Origin: Oceanococcus sp. HetDA_MAG_MS8
GTDB taxonomy: Bacteria > Pseudomonadota > Gammaproteobacteria > Nevskiales > Oceanococcaceae
Direction: 5' to 3'
Length of the DNA stretch: 64,000 bases
NCBI GenBank assembly: GCA_019192445.1
Contig: JAHCMK010000001.1
Coordinates: forward strand, 434,001-498,000
Shown here: positions 1 through 11,162 of the stretch, piece by piece
Layout: every line of letters begins with the position of its first letter
Position numbering within the stretch: the first letter of the stretch is position 1
Translations under genes and position numbers: made by a program
The notes under the pieces: generated by a model
Told to the model about the DNA's origin: nothing
The model's database searches: none
What the model saw: the letters and a program-made list of their open reading frames with translations, nothing else

Positions 1-392
1 CGCTCTGCGGCGAATAGCCCTTCTTGCTCGAGTTTGCGCTTGAGCCTTGCGAAGGCGGCTGCTAAAGCACCCTCCCCAGCAGGCTGAACGGACTGAACAA
101 TGAGCTGAAAGTCGCCGCGGGGTGCGTATATCGCTAACTTGCCCTGGACCAATACTTGCTCGCCTTCGGCGACGGTTTGACCGCGTATGGCGTGCCTAAA
201 CCAGGCGCAGCGCAGCTGGCCATCGGCATCTTTGAGCGCAAAATAGCGATGGCCTGAACGCGGCTGGCTGAGTCCGCTGACTTCTCCTTCCACCCGTACC
301 AGCCCGAAATGGCCGTCCAGACGGTGTTGTACTAGGCCCAGTAGTTCACTGACCTGGAAGGGCGTTTTGCTAGAGGTATCGGCATCTTGCAT
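1..392 (-). CDS. xseA: Exodeoxyribonuclease VII large subunit, N-terminal part (cut by window edge)
   Basis: The reverse-strand reading starts at an ATG at 392 and stays open to base 1, giving about 130 residues. It shows the N-terminal OB-fold region of XseA: an FQVSELL start, then VEGEVSG, HRYFALKDADGQLRC, GEQVLVQGKL and a YAPRGDFQL stretch, ending where the central catalytic region would begin. The enzyme degrades single-stranded DNA into oligonucleotides together with XseB. It is divergent from guaB across only 47 bp, a neighbourhood common in gammaproteobacteria. The catalytic part lies outside the window. Confidence 0.93.
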   Translation of the reverse strand, partial: MQDADTSSKTPFQVSELLGLVQHRLDGHFGLVRVEGEVSGLSQPRSGHRYFALKDADGQLRCAWFRHAIRGQTVAEGEQVLVQGKLAIYAPRGDFQLIVQSVQPAGEGALAAAFARLKRKLEQEGLFAAE

Positions 393-439
393 AGGCGAAG
401 TTATACTACGAGATTCCCTTACATAGTTCGGAATGCCTT

Positions 440-1909
440 ATGCGCGTGGTGCAGGAAGCCCTCACATTTGACGATGTCCTGCTGCTCCCCGCCTACTCGG
501 AATTTCTTCCGCGGCAGGTGAGCTTGGAGACTCGGTTAACCCGGGAGCTCAAACTGAACATCCCCTTCTTGTCCGCCGCCATGGACACCGTCACCGAGGG
601 TCGCCTCGCGATTGCTCTGGCGCAAGAAGGTGGGATTGGCATTGTGCACAAGAATATGACCCCTGCGGCCCAAGCCGCAGAGGTGCGCAAGGTCAAGAAG
701 TTCGAGTCCGGCGTGATCAAGGACCCAATTACCGTTGTTCCCAGCATGACCATTGGCGAAGTGCTGGCGCTTACGCGTGCGAACCAGATCTCCGGTGTGC
801 CCGTTGTCGATGGTCGAGACTTAGTCGGCATTGTGACCAGTCGGGACTTGCGCTTTGAAACTCGTTTAGATGCGCCGGTGTCCTCCATCATGACGCCGAA
901 GGAACGGCTGGTGACGGTGCAGGAAGGCGCTAGCAAGGAAGAGGTTCGCGCGCTTCTCCACGAACATCGCATTGAGAAAGTGCTGGTGGTGAACCCCGCA
1001 TTCGAGCTGCGTGGAATGATCACGGTGAAGGACATCCAAAAGTCCAGCGATTTTCCGCATGCGGCCAAAGACGCGCAGGAACGCTTGCTGGTCGGTGCCG
1101 CCGTGAGCACGGCCGGTGATAGTGCTGAGCGAGTCGAGGCCCTCGTTAAAGCGGGAGTGGATGTCATTGTCGTAGATACCGCGCATGGTCACTCCAAAGG
1201 CGTCATCGATCGCGTGCGTGCCATTAAAACGGAGTACCCCAGCCTGCAGGTGATTGGCGGCAATATCGCCACCGGAGATGCGGCATTGGCATTAGCCGAA
1301 GCCGGTGCTGACGCCGTGAAAGTGGGCATCGGCCCCGGTTCCATTTGCACCACCCGAATCGTTGCCGGCGTGGGTGTGCCGCAGATTACGGCGATTGCCA
1401 ACGTTGCCGAAGCTCTAAAAGACAAGGGCATTCCTTTGATTGCTGATGGCGGCATTCGATACTCCGGTGACGTGGCTAAGGCCATTGCTGCTGGGGCACA
1501 TAGCGTCATGGTGGGCAGCTTGCTCGCGGGCACCAAAGAAGCGCCGGGCGACGTGGAGCTGTACCAAGGGCGGTCCTACAAGTCTTATCGTGGGATGGGC
1601 TCCATCGGTGCCATGGGCCAAAGCGAAGGGTCTAAAGATCGTTACTTCCAAGAAACGACGGAAGACGTAGAAAAGCTGGTGCCAGAAGGTATTGAAGGCC
1701 GCGTGCCTTACAAGGGGCCGCTGGCGGCGATCGTCCATCAAATGATTGGTGGGCTACGTTCCAGCATGGGCTACACAGGAAACGCCACCATTGACAGCAT
1801 GCGTGCCAACGCCTGCTTTGCACGGGTAACCAACGCCGGTGTGCGGGAGTCACATGTGCATGATGTGTCCATCGTCAAGGAAGCCCCTAACTACCGCATG
1901 GAGTCCTAA
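440..1909 (+). CDS. guaB: IMP dehydrogenase
   Basis: This enzyme catalyses NAD-dependent oxidation of IMP to XMP, the committed step of GMP synthesis in the cytosol. The 489-residue product has the family's usual length. A TIM-barrel N-terminal part ([13 protein letters not shown]) is interrupted at about residues 90-205 by a pair of CBS domains. The catalytic loop [11 protein letters not shown] follows, with the nucleophilic cysteine near residue 303, then the flap region YRGMGS. Nothing essential is missing. guaA starts 5 bp after the stop, so the two form the classical guaBA operon. The start is the ATG that gives the canonical N-terminus. Confidence 0.97.
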   Translation: MRVVQEALTFDDVLLLPAYSEFLPRQVSLETRLTRELKLNIPFLSAAMDTVTEGRLAIALAQEGGIGIVHKNMTPAAQAAEVRKVKKFESGVIKDPITVVPSMTIGEVLALTRANQISGVPVVDGRDLVGIVTSRDLRFETRLDAPVSSIMTPKERLVTVQEGASKEEVRALLHEHRIEKVLVVNPAFELRGMITVKDIQKSSDFPHAAKDAQERLLVGAAVSTAGDSAERVEALVKAGVDVIVVDTAHGHSKGVIDRVRAIKTEYPSLQVIGGNIATGDAALALAEAGADAVKVGIGPGSICTTRIVAGVGVPQITAIANVAEALKDKGIPLIADGGIRYSGDVAKAIAAGAHSVMVGSLLAGTKEAPGDVELYQGRSYKSYRGMGSIGAMGQSEGSKDRYFQETTEDVEKLVPEGIEGRVPYKGPLAAIVHQMIGGLRSSMGYTGNATIDSMRANACFARVTNAGVRESHVHDVSIVKEAPNYRMES

Positions 1910-1913
1910 GCGA

Positions 1914-3488
1914 ATGCGCGACATTCATGCGGATCGCATCCTGATCTTGGATTTCGGCTCGCAACTGACGCAGCTGATTGCTCGCCGGGTTCGTGAAGCC
2001 GGTGTATACAGTGAAATCCACCCCTGGGATATGGATCCTCAGGCTGTGCTGGATTTCGCCCCCAGCGGCATCATTCTGTCTGGCGGGCCAGAATCCACTA
2101 CCGTGGATGATGCGCCTACTGTGGCGCAGCAGGTCTTCGACTTGCAGGTGCCGGTGCTCGGTATTTGCTATGGCATGCAAGCCATGGCGCGACATTTCGG
2201 CGGTAGTGTCGAAGGCGGCCACACCCAAGAGTTTGGTTATGCCTCGGTGACGGCTACGGCCTCCAGTGCGTTATTTAGAGACATTGAAGACCGCGTTGAT
2301 GGCGCAGGCTCGGGCATTCTGGACGTGTGGATGAGCCACGGCGACCGCGTCACGGCACTGCCGGCCGAGTTCGAAGGCATCGGCTGTACGCATGATTTGC
2401 CACTAGCGGCTATGCAACACCGTGAGCGGCCATTGTTTGGGCTGCAATTTCACCCCGAAGTGACGCATACCAAGCAAGGCGCGCGCATTCTGCATCGCTT
2501 TGTGCGGGAAATCTGTGCCTGTGATGGCTCGTGGACTGCTGGCAACATCATTCACGATGCAGTGCTCCGCGTGCGCGAGCAGGTGGGCGATAAGCAAGTG
2601 CTGCTGGGTTTATCTGGCGGCGTGGACTCATCGGTTGTTGCCGCACTGCTGCATAAAGCCATCGGTGACCGCCTCACCTGTGTTTTTGTCGATAACGGCC
2701 TGTTGCGGCTGAATGAGGCGGAGCAGGTGATGCAAACCTTTGGTCGCCATCTGGGCGTCAAAGTCATCCTGGCCGATGCCCGTGAGCGCTTCATGCAGGC
2801 CTTGGAAGGAGAGAGCGACCCAGAGGCCAAACGCAAAATTATTGGGCGCACCTTCATCGAAGTCTTCGACGAAGAGGCTGCCAAGATTCCCGGCGTTGAG
2901 TTCCTGGCTCAGGGCACAATCTACCCGGATGTGATCGAGTCGGCGGGTGCCAGTACTGGCAAAGCGCATGTGATCAAGTCACATCACAATGTCGGTGGCC
3001 TGCCCGAGCATATGAAGCTCAAACTGGTGGAGCCCTTACGAGAACTGTTCAAGGATGAGGTTCGCAAAATTGGCCTAGACCTAGGGCTGCCAGCGGAGCT
3101 GGTTCAACGGCATCCCTTCCCAGGGCCTGGTTTGGGTGTGCGTATCCTGGGCGAAGTCAGTTCCCAAGCGGCCGACACCTTGCGCCTGGCCGATGATATT
3201 TTTATTGCTGAGCTGCGTAAGGCCGGGTTGTACGACAAAGTCTCCCAGGCCTTCGCCGTATGGCTGCCCGTGCAGTCTGTTGGTGTCACCGGAGACGGTC
3301 GCCGCTATGCCCCCATTATCGCCTTGCGTGCCGTTGAAACGGTGGACTTTATGACGGCGCATTGGGCCCACTTGCCCTATGAGCTACTCGATACCTGTGC
3401 ACGGCGCATCGTCAATGAAGTGCCTGGTATTTCTCGCGTGGTGTACGACATTAGCGGCAAGCCGCCGGCCACCATTGAATGGGAATAG
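1914..3488 (+). CDS. guaA: GMP synthase (glutamine-hydrolysing)
   Basis: It converts XMP to GMP using ATP and glutamine. The 524-residue product has the expected two-part build. An N-terminal class I glutamine amidotransferase carries the nucleophile Cys near residue 85 (GICYGMQ) and its partner histidine in FHPEVTHT near residue 180. A PP-loop ATP pyrophosphatase with LSGGVDSS begins near residue 235, and the C-terminal dimerisation domain ends in PPATIEWE. I chose the ATG at 1914. The longer open frame back to 1839 overlaps guaB and adds unrelated residues. It is co-transcribed with guaB. Confidence 0.97.
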   Translation: MRDIHADRILILDFGSQLTQLIARRVREAGVYSEIHPWDMDPQAVLDFAPSGIILSGGPESTTVDDAPTVAQQVFDLQVPVLGICYGMQAMARHFGGSVEGGHTQEFGYASVTATASSALFRDIEDRVDGAGSGILDVWMSHGDRVTALPAEFEGIGCTHDLPLAAMQHRERPLFGLQFHPEVTHTKQGARILHRFVREICACDGSWTAGNIIHDAVLRVREQVGDKQVLLGLSGGVDSSVVAALLHKAIGDRLTCVFVDNGLLRLNEAEQVMQTFGRHLGVKVILADARERFMQALEGESDPEAKRKIIGRTFIEVFDEEAAKIPGVEFLAQGTIYPDVIESAGASTGKAHVIKSHHNVGGLPEHMKLKLVEPLRELFKDEVRKIGLDLGLPAELVQRHPFPGPGLGVRILGEVSSQAADTLRLADDIFIAELRKAGLYDKVSQAFAVWLPVQSVGVTGDGRRYAPIIALRAVETVDFMTAHWAHLPYELLDTCARRIVNEVPGISRVVYDISGKPPATIEWE

Positions 3489-3616
3489 TCCTTGCTGAGC
3501 AGCGGGCCTTCAATTGCGCGTTGTAGGGATATAAGCGAGAACTAAAGCGCGCCACGATTTGGTAAAGACGCCCTGCGGATCATGGCTGCTATAGGCCAGA
3601 TGACGGCTGCGTGGAG

Positions 3617-4114
3617 TTAAACCAGCCGCACAAAGGCAAAAATGCTCAGCATGGCAATGCCGAATGCGATTTTTGCCGCCGTGCCGAGAATGAGGCCAAC
3701 AGTGGCACCCACACCCGCATTGCCAGCTTGTTGCAGGTTTCGGCCACTGGATAGCTCGCCAATCATGGCGCCAATAAAGGGTCCGAGAATGAGGCCGATG
3801 ATGCCGAAGAAGATGCCAACAAAGGCGCCGAGTATGGACATCCACACCGCTTTTTGCGACGCGCCGAACTTTTTGGCCCCCAGCGCCCCGGCAATAAAAT
3901 CGGCAATCTGCGCAGCAGCCCCCAATAGCGCGAGGATGGTGAGCGTCCAAAAGCCCACATGGTAGAAATCTTCCATCCAAGCGGCCATCCACAGCCCGGC
4001 GAAAAGTAAGGGCGGGCCGGGAATGGCAGGGAAGACCAAGCCCACGATGCCCGTGGCAATAATGCCGAGGGCCAGCAGCCACAAGCCTATGTTGGCCAGT
4101 AATTCAGCGGTCAC
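3617..4114 (-). CDS. DUF456-family small membrane protein
   Basis: The 165-residue product is almost entirely hydrophobic, with alternating transmembrane segments and glycine-rich turns: GLVFPAIPGPPLLFAGL near the N-terminus, then a GxxxGxxxG-rich stretch (LGAFVGIFFGIIGLILGPFIGAMIGE). This is the pattern of the DUF456 family, whose function is unknown. The start is a GTG with a weak GGAG about 11 bp upstream. It is convergent with guaA and divergent from tadA. It probably sits in the inner membrane; no specific role can be read from the sequence. Confidence 0.8.
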   Translation of the reverse strand: MTAELLANIGLWLLALGIIATGIVGLVFPAIPGPPLLFAGLWMAAWMEDFYHVGFWTLTILALLGAAAQIADFIAGALGAKKFGASQKAVWMSILGAFVGIFFGIIGLILGPFIGAMIGELSSGRNLQQAGNAGVGATVGLILGTAAKIAFGIAMLSIFAFVRLV

Positions 4115-4185
4115 GCTGGCGAAACTCCGAAGTTGCGATAATGCCTATTGTCGCAATTTGTTAGGTCCATGACTGCTGCTTGCAT

Positions 4186-4659
4186 ATGGCATCGCCCGTG
4201 AATACCGTTGACGAAACCTGGATGCGCCGGGCCCTGGCCTGTGCGCAGGCTGCTGAAGAATTGGGCGAAGTGCCGGTGGGCGCGGTGTTGGTCGACGCGC
4301 AGGGCGAGTTATTGGCAGCGACGGGAAACTCTCCAGTTCGCGATTGCGACCCAACAGCGCACGCCGAAGTGTGTTGTTTGCGTGCCGCAGGGCAGGTGGC
4401 AAAGAACTATCGCTTTCCCGGAAGCACACTCTATGTGACCTTGGAGCCCTGCATTATGTGCGCGGGTGCCATCATCCATGCTCGGGTAGGTCGGGTGGTG
4501 TTTGGGGCTTATGACCCCAAGGCTGGCGCTGCAGGCTCACATAATGATGTGTTGCTGCGTGCTGGGTTGAATCATCAGCCGTTGGTGGAGGGTGGCCTCT
4601 TAGAGCCAGAGTGTTCGGCGCTGTTACGCAATTTTTTTCGGCGGCGACGCAAGGGCTAG
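4186..4659 (+). CDS. tadA: tRNA-specific adenosine deaminase
   Basis: It deaminates A34 of tRNA-Arg(ACG) to inosine, allowing wobble decoding of CGN codons. The product is 157 residues. The zinc-dependent deaminase signature is complete: HAE (His59, proton-shuttle Glu61) and PCIMC (Cys89, Cys92) followed by AGAIIHAR, as in TadA rather than in free-cytidine deaminases. The open frame extends back to a TTG at 4180, but the ATG at 4186 gives the better N-terminus. It is an essential gene in most bacteria and appears to be a single-gene unit here. Confidence 0.94.
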   Translation: MASPVNTVDETWMRRALACAQAAEELGEVPVGAVLVDAQGELLAATGNSPVRDCDPTAHAEVCCLRAAGQVAKNYRFPGSTLYVTLEPCIMCAGAIIHARVGRVVFGAYDPKAGAAGSHNDVLLRAGLNHQPLVEGGLLEPECSALLRNFFRRRRKG

Positions 4660-4805
4660 GTCGATAGGCGTGGTCCTGCACCTAGCCTTAGCAGGAGGTG
4701 CTCACAATCCCGGCGTTTTTCACGCTCATCAAGTGCTCTGGCGAAGGTAAGCGCACTGCCTCTTCGGCTATTGATCGCACGGAGTCGCCACGTTTCGGCA
4801 CCAAA

Positions 4806-4833
4806 TAAAAAGGCCAGCCTCGAAGGCTGGCCT
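4806..4833 (-). terminator. Rho-independent terminator of ilvB
   Basis: A perfect 10-bp stem (AGGCCAGCCT / AGGCTGGCCT) with a 3-nt loop is followed, in the minus-strand direction, by a run of five T. It lies about 20 bp past the ilvB stop codon, so it ends the ilvB transcript. Confidence 0.92.
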
Positions 4834-4852
4834 CATCACCCCTGCCGTGGGT

Positions 4853-6706
4853 TTAGAACATTTCCGAGCTGTCCGGAATATCGGGCTGCCCATCTTCGTT
4901 ACGGGTTGGAATATGGTCGCCCGTGATCATCTGCGCATAGCTCATGCCAGGACCGACCATGGGGTACACACTCGCGTCGCCGTCAATGATCACCTCGAGG
5001 AAGGCAGGGCCATCGTAGGCAATAAACTCGGCGATCACTGTGGGCAATTCGGCTTTGTCTGAGACACGTTTTGCGAACTGAAACCCATCGGCTTCGGCAG
5101 CTTTGATGAAATCTTTGGAATGCAAAGACTTGTCCGATGCGGAGAGCCGGCCTTTAAAGAATAGCTTCTGCCATTGGCGCACCATTCCATCGCCATAGTT
5201 ATTGAGCACGACGACTTTGATCGGCAGGCCATAGGTGGTCACGGTTTCCAGTTCGCCCAGGTTCATCCGAATGGAGGCGTCGCCGTCGATGTCGATAACC
5301 AGAGCGTCGGGCTGCGCAAATTGCGCGCCGACTGCGGCTGGTAGGCCAAAGCCCATGGTGCCCATGGAGCCAGAGGTCAGCCACAAGCGGGGGCGAGCAA
5401 AGTCGAAATATTGTGCAGCCCACATTTGGTGTTGGCCCACGCCAGTGGACACAATCGCTTGGCCTTTGGTGATGTTGTTGATTTCCTCAATCACCTGCAT
5501 AGGCTGAATGGTGCTGGAGTCCCTGTCGTAGTTCAGGCCATAGGTGGCCTTGAGCTCCGCAATGTGTTGCGTCCAGTCGCTCAGGTCCTGCGCCGGAATG
5601 TTGGCTTGCCCATACTCCAGCAGGGCAGCCAAGGCGGGTTTGAGCAAACCTACATAATGCCAATCCGCACGCTTGACCTTGTGGATTTCCGACTCGTCGA
5701 TATCGAAATGGGCAATGGCACGCGCATTGGGCGCAAACAGCTTTGGTACGCCGGCGACACGGTCGTCAAAGCGCGCTCCCACACAAATCAGGAAATCACA
5801 ATCATCGACTGCATAGTTGGCGCTCGCCGTTCCATGCATGCCCAACATGTGTAGGCAGCGGGCCTCACGCGTATCGTAGGCTCCCAGCCCCATTAAGGTG
5901 GTGGTGACGGGAATGTCATAGTGTTCAGCAAGGGCTTTGAGCTCGGCCGCTGCATCGGCGTGAATCACCCCGCCCCCGGCGTAGATCAGCGGTCGCCGCG
6001 CGGCTTTGAGCAGGTCAAAAAAGCGGACGGCTTGCACCTGAGAGAGTTTGCGCCCGCTCACCGCAGCCATGCGTTGCCGATATCCAGGGATAGGCAGGCG
6101 TTCGAAGCCGTTGAACTCACCCTCCCAATTCTGCACATCTTTAGGAATATCCACGACCACAGGACCTGGGCGGCCTGTGCGTGCAATTTCAAAAGCGGTA
6201 CGTACGGTGGATTCGAGTTTTAAGGGGTCAGTCACCAAGAACACATGCTTGGCGGCCGCGCCCATGATGTTGGACACAGGTGCTTCCTGGAAACCATCCG
6301 TGCCAATGGCGGCGGTCGGAACTTGACCACAAATCACAACAATGGGGATGGAGTCGGCCATGCAGTCACGCACGGGCGTGACAGTATTTGTGGCGCCTGG
6401 GCCGGAGGTCACCATGGCGACGCCCACACGCCCGCTGGCGCGCGCATAGCCTGCGGCCATGAATGCTGCGCCTTGCTCGTTGGCAGGCACAATCAAGGGC
6501 ATAGGAGCGGGCTTATCGGCGGCTTCTGCCAATTTATTGAAGCGAAACACCGCATCGTAGGTCGGCAGGATAGCGCCGCCGCTGTACCCGAAGATGGTGT
6601 CAACACCCTCATCGGCCATGACTTGGACGATGATATCCGCACCGCTCATGCGCTCGCCGGCGCGTGGATGGGGGGCTTGGGGGCGTTGATCGTGATCGGA
6701 AGTCAT
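4853..6706 (-). CDS. ilvB: Acetolactate synthase, large (catalytic) subunit
   Basis: This ThDP-, FAD- and Mg-dependent enzyme makes acetolactate or acetohydroxybutyrate, the first common step to valine, leucine and isoleucine. The 617-residue product has the family's three domains. The N-terminal Pyr domain carries the catalytic glutamate (ANEQGAAFMAAGYAR), the central domain binds FAD, and the C-terminal ThDP-binding domain carries GDASIRMNLGELET and NNYGDGMV. About 30 extra N-terminal residues precede the usual MSGADI start, so initiation at that internal Met (6649) is possible. It is transcribed away from its regulatory-subunit gene ilvH, instead of being followed by it as in most bacteria. 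Confidence 0.95.
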   Translation of the reverse strand: MTSDHDQRPQAPHPRAGERMSGADIIVQVMADEGVDTIFGYSGGAILPTYDAVFRFNKLAEAADKPAPMPLIVPANEQGAAFMAAGYARASGRVGVAMVTSGPGATNTVTPVRDCMADSIPIVVICGQVPTAAIGTDGFQEAPVSNIMGAAAKHVFLVTDPLKLESTVRTAFEIARTGRPGPVVVDIPKDVQNWEGEFNGFERLPIPGYRQRMAAVSGRKLSQVQAVRFFDLLKAARRPLIYAGGGVIHADAAAELKALAEHYDIPVTTTLMGLGAYDTREARCLHMLGMHGTASANYAVDDCDFLICVGARFDDRVAGVPKLFAPNARAIAHFDIDESEIHKVKRADWHYVGLLKPALAALLEYGQANIPAQDLSDWTQHIAELKATYGLNYDRDSSTIQPMQVIEEINNITKGQAIVSTGVGQHQMWAAQYFDFARPRLWLTSGSMGTMGFGLPAAVGAQFAQPDALVIDIDGDASIRMNLGELETVTTYGLPIKVVVLNNYGDGMVRQWQKLFFKGRLSASDKSLHSKDFIKAAEADGFQFAKRVSDKAELPTVIAEFIAYDGPAFLEVIIDGDASVYPMVGPGMSYAQMITGDHIPTRNEDGQPDIPDSSEMF

Positions 6707-6879
6707 GACGGGTCCTATCCGCAGCGAGTGCCAGGCTGGGCACGGTCCTAAAGAGCCGTGTAGGATACCGCACTGCGCGGCCGAGCCGGGGAGGTTTGGC
6801 CCAAGTTTTATTGCGCTGCACGGATGCCTGCGCTACCGTGGCGTGTTATTTCGCCCCAACACATCAAGACGATCGGCCT

Positions 6880-7380
6880 ATGCGCCACATTATTTCAATT
6901 CTCATGGCCAACGAGGCCGGTGCATTGTCCCGCGTTGCAGGGCTGGTGTCCGCTCGCGGCTACAACATCGAGTCGCTGAACGTTGCGCCCACACAAGACG
7001 CAACAGTGTCTCGCCTGACAATGGTGACGGTGGGCTCTGATGAGGTCATTGACCAAATCAATAAGCAGCTACGCAAGCTGGTCGACGTCGTGGATTTGGC
7101 CGATCTCACCGAAGGCGCGCACATCGAACGCGAAGTGTTACTGCTGAAGTTGGAACTTCCGCTGACAGCGGTCGCTGAAGCCTTAGAGCTGTGTACGACT
7201 TTGGGCGCTCAGGCTTTAGATGACACGCCAGCGAGCTTTACTGTTGAGATGACTGGGGCTTCTGGCGAGTTGGACGATGCCATTGCGCGCCTGAGCGCCT
7301 TTGGTCCCATTATTGAGGTGGTGCGCTCCGGCGCCGCCGCCGTAACCTGCGGTACTGATGGGCTGAAAACGCCCGACTAA
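6880..7380 (+). CDS. ilvH: Acetolactate synthase, small (regulatory) subunit
   Basis: The 166-residue product is the regulatory partner of IlvB. It activates the enzyme and gives valine feedback inhibition. An ACT domain opens the protein (HIISILMANEAGALSRVAGLVSARGYNIESL), followed by the typical NKQLRKLVDVVDLADL and a C-terminal ALS-ss domain. The frame stays open back to 6796, but MRHIISI at 6880 is the canonical N-terminus. It starts 173 bp from ilvB on the opposite strand, and ilvC follows after 40 bp, so ilvH and ilvC probably share a transcript. Confidence 0.95.
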   Translation: MRHIISILMANEAGALSRVAGLVSARGYNIESLNVAPTQDATVSRLTMVTVGSDEVIDQINKQLRKLVDVVDLADLTEGAHIEREVLLLKLELPLTAVAEALELCTTLGAQALDDTPASFTVEMTGASGELDDAIARLSAFGPIIEVVRSGAAAVTCGTDGLKTPD

Positions 7381-7387
7381 ACAGTGA

Positions 7388-8443
<1,056 letters not shown>

Positions 8444-8485
8444 GGGTACGGCCCTCGCGGCCTACCCACTGAGACCTTTGCTCAC

Positions 8486-8517
8486 AACGCCGTCCTTACC
8501 AGGGCGGCGTTTTTTTT
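8486..8517 (+). terminator. Rho-independent terminator after ilvC
   Basis: AACGCCGTCC pairs with GGGCGGCGTT (10 bp with one G-U pair) around a 6-nt loop and runs into eight T. It sits 43 bp after the ilvC stop and separates the ilv transcript from pssA. Confidence 0.93.
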
Positions 8518-8567
8518 GGGCATGCGTTTTACAATGCCGAGCATGTTTATCAATCTGAGCTGGCCTT

Positions 8568-9341
8568 TTGAGCGCTGAACTGGACACTGAAGAACGCCCA
8601 CAACGTCCGCGTAAAGGGTTTTACCTACTGCCGAACCTGTTTACCACGGCCACTTTATTCGGCGGTTTTTATGCCATCGTGGCCGGTATGCGTGGTCGCT
8701 TTTCTGACGCTGCCCTGGGCATCTTTGCAGCCATGGTGGCCGATGCCTTAGATGGACGCGTGGCTCGGCTTACGAATACCCAATCCAGTTTCGGCAAAGA
8801 GTACGACAGCCTCGCCGATCTGGTGGCCTTTGGTTTGGCGGCAAGCTTGGTTATGTATCTGTTCAGCTTGCAGTATTTGATCGGGGATATGAGCCTGGGT
8901 GGCAAGCTGGGTTGGTTGGCTGCTTTCGTTTATGTGGCTTGTGCCGCACTGCGCCTGGCTCGGTTTAACGTCAACGCTGCGCTAGACGGCGGTAAAGGCG
9001 ACTTTTTTGGTTTGCCTTCGCCCTCAGCCGCCGCTTTGATGGCCGGCTTCGTCTGGGTGGCAGATGATTTTGAGATTGCAGGGGAGATTCTGCGCTGGCC
9101 GGCGTTATTCATCACGCTGGCTGCTGCCGTGCTGATGGTGTCGAACGTGCGCTATCCCAGCTTCAAGCAAATCAAAGTGGCAGAGCGTGTGCCCTTTGTG
9201 TATTTGCTGATCATGCTCTTGGTCTTTGTGCTCATTGCCTTCGACCCCCCACGGGTTCTGGGCGGCATGTTTTTGGCCTATGTGGCCTCGGGCCCGGTGC
9301 TGTGGTTACTGTCCGGGCGCAAAATTCGGCGCAAAGCCTGA
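8568..9341 (+). CDS. pssA: CDP-diacylglycerol-serine O-phosphatidyltransferase
   Basis: It makes phosphatidylserine, the precursor of phosphatidylethanolamine, from CDP-diacylglycerol and serine in the inner membrane. The 257-residue protein has about eight hydrophobic segments. It carries the CDP-alcohol phosphatidyltransferase signature D-G-x2-A-R-x8-G-x3-D-x3-D, seen as DALDGRVARLTNTQSSFGKE then YDSLAD near residues 60-85. This is the Bacillus/Pseudomonas membrane type, not the soluble E. coli type. The only early in-frame start is a TTG at 8568. The ilvC-pssA-leuA order is common in gammaproteobacteria. Confidence 0.92.
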   Translation: MSAELDTEERPQRPRKGFYLLPNLFTTATLFGGFYAIVAGMRGRFSDAALGIFAAMVADALDGRVARLTNTQSSFGKEYDSLADLVAFGLAASLVMYLFSLQYLIGDMSLGGKLGWLAAFVYVACAALRLARFNVNAALDGGKGDFFGLPSPSAAALMAGFVWVADDFEIAGEILRWPALFITLAAAVLMVSNVRYPSFKQIKVAERVPFVYLLIMLLVFVLIAFDPPRVLGGMFLAYVASGPVLWLLSGRKIRRKA

Positions 9342-9542
9342 ATCTAAGGCATAGCTTGTGCATAATGCAGGACATGATGTCAGTGAACACCACCGCCGCA
9401 ATAGTGCTAGCCAAGGGCTGGCTTACGGCGTTGCGTGTGCGACTGCTTCTGCCCTGCGGGGCATAGCAGATGACGGCCGGGTGGGGCCCAAACCACCGCT
9501 ACCCATGAATTTTTCGCACACCCTGCATGAACAGGTGTTCGT

Positions 9543-11084
9543 ATGACTGACCAATTGATTATTTTTGATACTACCTTGCGCGACGGCGAGCAAAGCCCCG
9601 GCGCGTCTATGACCCGTGACGAAAAGGTACGCATCGCCAAGGCTCTGGAAAAGATGCGTGTTGACGTCATCGAGGCGGGTTTTGCCATCGCCTCGCCAGG
9701 TGACTTCGAGAGCGTCAAGGCGGTTGCCGAAGCGGTGTCCGAGTCCACCGTATGTTCCTTGGCGCGTGCCAGTGTCAAGGATATTGACGCGGCGGCCCAA
9801 GCCCTAGAACCAGCGCAACGTCGGCGTATCCATACCTTTATTGCAACCTCTCCCATCCACATGTCCAAGAAGCTCAATATGAGCCCGGATCAAGTGGTTG
9901 AGGCCGCAGTGGCTGCTGTGAAGCACGCCCGCCAATACACGGACGATGTGGAGTTCTCGCCGGAAGACGCCGGACGATCCGAGCCGGACTTTCTGTGCCG
10001 AATTCTGGAAGCAGTGATTGACGCGGGCGCTGGCACCATCAACATTCCCGATACGGTGGGCTATACCTTGCCGCATATGTTCGGGAAGTTGATTGCAGAT
10101 TTGCGCGAACGCATTCCCAACAGCGATAGGGCGGTGTTCTCGGTGCATTGCCATAACGATTTAGGCATGGCGGTTGCCAACTCATTGGCTGCTGTGCAAG
10201 CCGGCGCCCGTCAGGTGGAGTGCACCATAAACGGCTTGGGGGAGCGCGCTGGCAATGCCGCCTTGGAAGAAATCGCCATGGCCGTGCGTACTCGCCAAGA
10301 TGTGTTTAACTGCAATCACGGTTTGGACACCACGCAGATCATGCAGGCTAGCCGCTTAGTGAGTGCCATCACCGGTTTTCCAGTCCAGCCCAACAAGGCC
10401 ATTGTTGGTGCCAATGCTTTCGCGCACGAATCAGGAATCCACCAAGATGGTGTGATTAAAAATCGTGAGACCTACGAGATCATGCAGGCCAGCGATGTGG
10501 GTTGGGCAGCGCAGCACATTGTGCTGGGCAAGCATTCCGGGCGTAACGCCTTTCGCACTCGCTGCGAAGAGCTGGGCATCGAGTTCGATGGGCCCGATGA
10601 ACTCAACCAGGCCTTTGCCCGTTTTAAGGTGCTGGCAGATCAAAAGCATGAAATCTTTGATGAGGATTTGCATGCTTTGGTATCGGATGTGGCTCAAACC
10701 CAAGAGCGCATCAACCTGCATGAACTCACCGTAACCTCTGCGACGGGTTCACGGCCGACGGCTGATTTGGCGCTGCAAGTTGATGGTGAAGTGATCCGTG
10801 CTCAAGCCCAGGGCGACGGTTCGGTGGACGCAAGCTTCAAGGCCATCGAACAGATCATCGATAGCGGATGCCAGCTGATGTTGTTCAGTGTGAATGCCAT
10901 TAGTCAGGGTACCGATGCGCAGGGCGAAACCACTGTGCGCCTGGGCCGGGACGGCAAGGTGGTCAATGGCCAGGGTGCGGACGTAGATGTAGTCGTGGCC
11001 GCAGCCAAAGCCTACGTGAACGCCCTGAACCGCCTGGATCAGCTCGGTGTTCGGATTCATCCCCAAGTGGGTGAAACCATCTAA
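9543..11084 (+). CDS. leuA: 2-isopropylmalate synthase
   Basis: It condenses acetyl-CoA with 2-ketoisovalerate, the first committed step to leucine. The 513-residue product has the long bacterial LeuA form: an N-terminal TIM barrel with the metal/substrate motif [32 protein letters not shown] with the metal-binding histidines, HESGIHQDG, and a C-terminal LeuA regulatory domain from about residue 390 that mediates leucine inhibition. The 201 bp between pssA and leuA show no convincing leucine-rich leader peptide. It ends 4 bp before the earliest possible start of the next frame. Confidence 0.96.
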   Translation: MTDQLIIFDTTLRDGEQSPGASMTRDEKVRIAKALEKMRVDVIEAGFAIASPGDFESVKAVAEAVSESTVCSLARASVKDIDAAAQALEPAQRRRIHTFIATSPIHMSKKLNMSPDQVVEAAVAAVKHARQYTDDVEFSPEDAGRSEPDFLCRILEAVIDAGAGTINIPDTVGYTLPHMFGKLIADLRERIPNSDRAVFSVHCHNDLGMAVANSLAAVQAGARQVECTINGLGERAGNAALEEIAMAVRTRQDVFNCNHGLDTTQIMQASRLVSAITGFPVQPNKAIVGANAFAHESGIHQDGVIKNRETYEIMQASDVGWAAQHIVLGKHSGRNAFRTRCEELGIEFDGPDELNQAFARFKVLADQKHEIFDEDLHALVSDVAQTQERINLHELTVTSATGSRPTADLALQVDGEVIRAQAQGDGSVDASFKAIEQIIDSGCQLMLFSVNAISQGTDAQGETTVRLGRDGKVVNGQGADVDVVVAAAKAYVNALNRLDQLGVRIHPQVGETI

Positions 11085-11126
11085 TCGATGGCTGTAGCCG
11101 AGCGCCATTATCAAGCATTGGGGTTA

Positions 11127-11154
11127 CGCCGCTGGATACGCGAATCCAGCGGCG
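11127..11154 (+). terminator. Strong hairpin after leuA
   Basis: A perfect 11-bp GC-rich stem (CGCCGCTGGAT / ATCCAGCGGCG) with a 6-nt loop lies 43 bp past the leuA stop and is followed by ACTCTCTT, which is only partly T-rich. It may be an imperfect terminator for leuA. If the next gene starts at 11088 instead of 11163, the hairpin would be inside coding sequence. Confidence 0.5.
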
Positions 11155-11162
11155 ACTCTCTT

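Noticed and set aside
493-1167. Long reverse-strand frames opposite guaB and other GC-rich genes
   Set aside because: Antisense shadows produced by high-GC codon bias; the sense-strand genes are unambiguous.
4133-4156. TTGCGA ... TCGCAA inverted repeat between the DUF456 gene and tadA
   Set aside because: Arms of 6 bp are too short to call an operator without a second copy or a matching regulator.
6707-6879. A specific promoter or Lrp-type site between ilvB and ilvH
   Set aside because: Only weak -10-like strings (such as TATCCT) without a spaced -35; not enough to annotate.
9358-9542. Possible leader peptide or attenuator before leuA
   Set aside because: The 62-codon frame there has no leucine run and no paired alternative hairpins were found.
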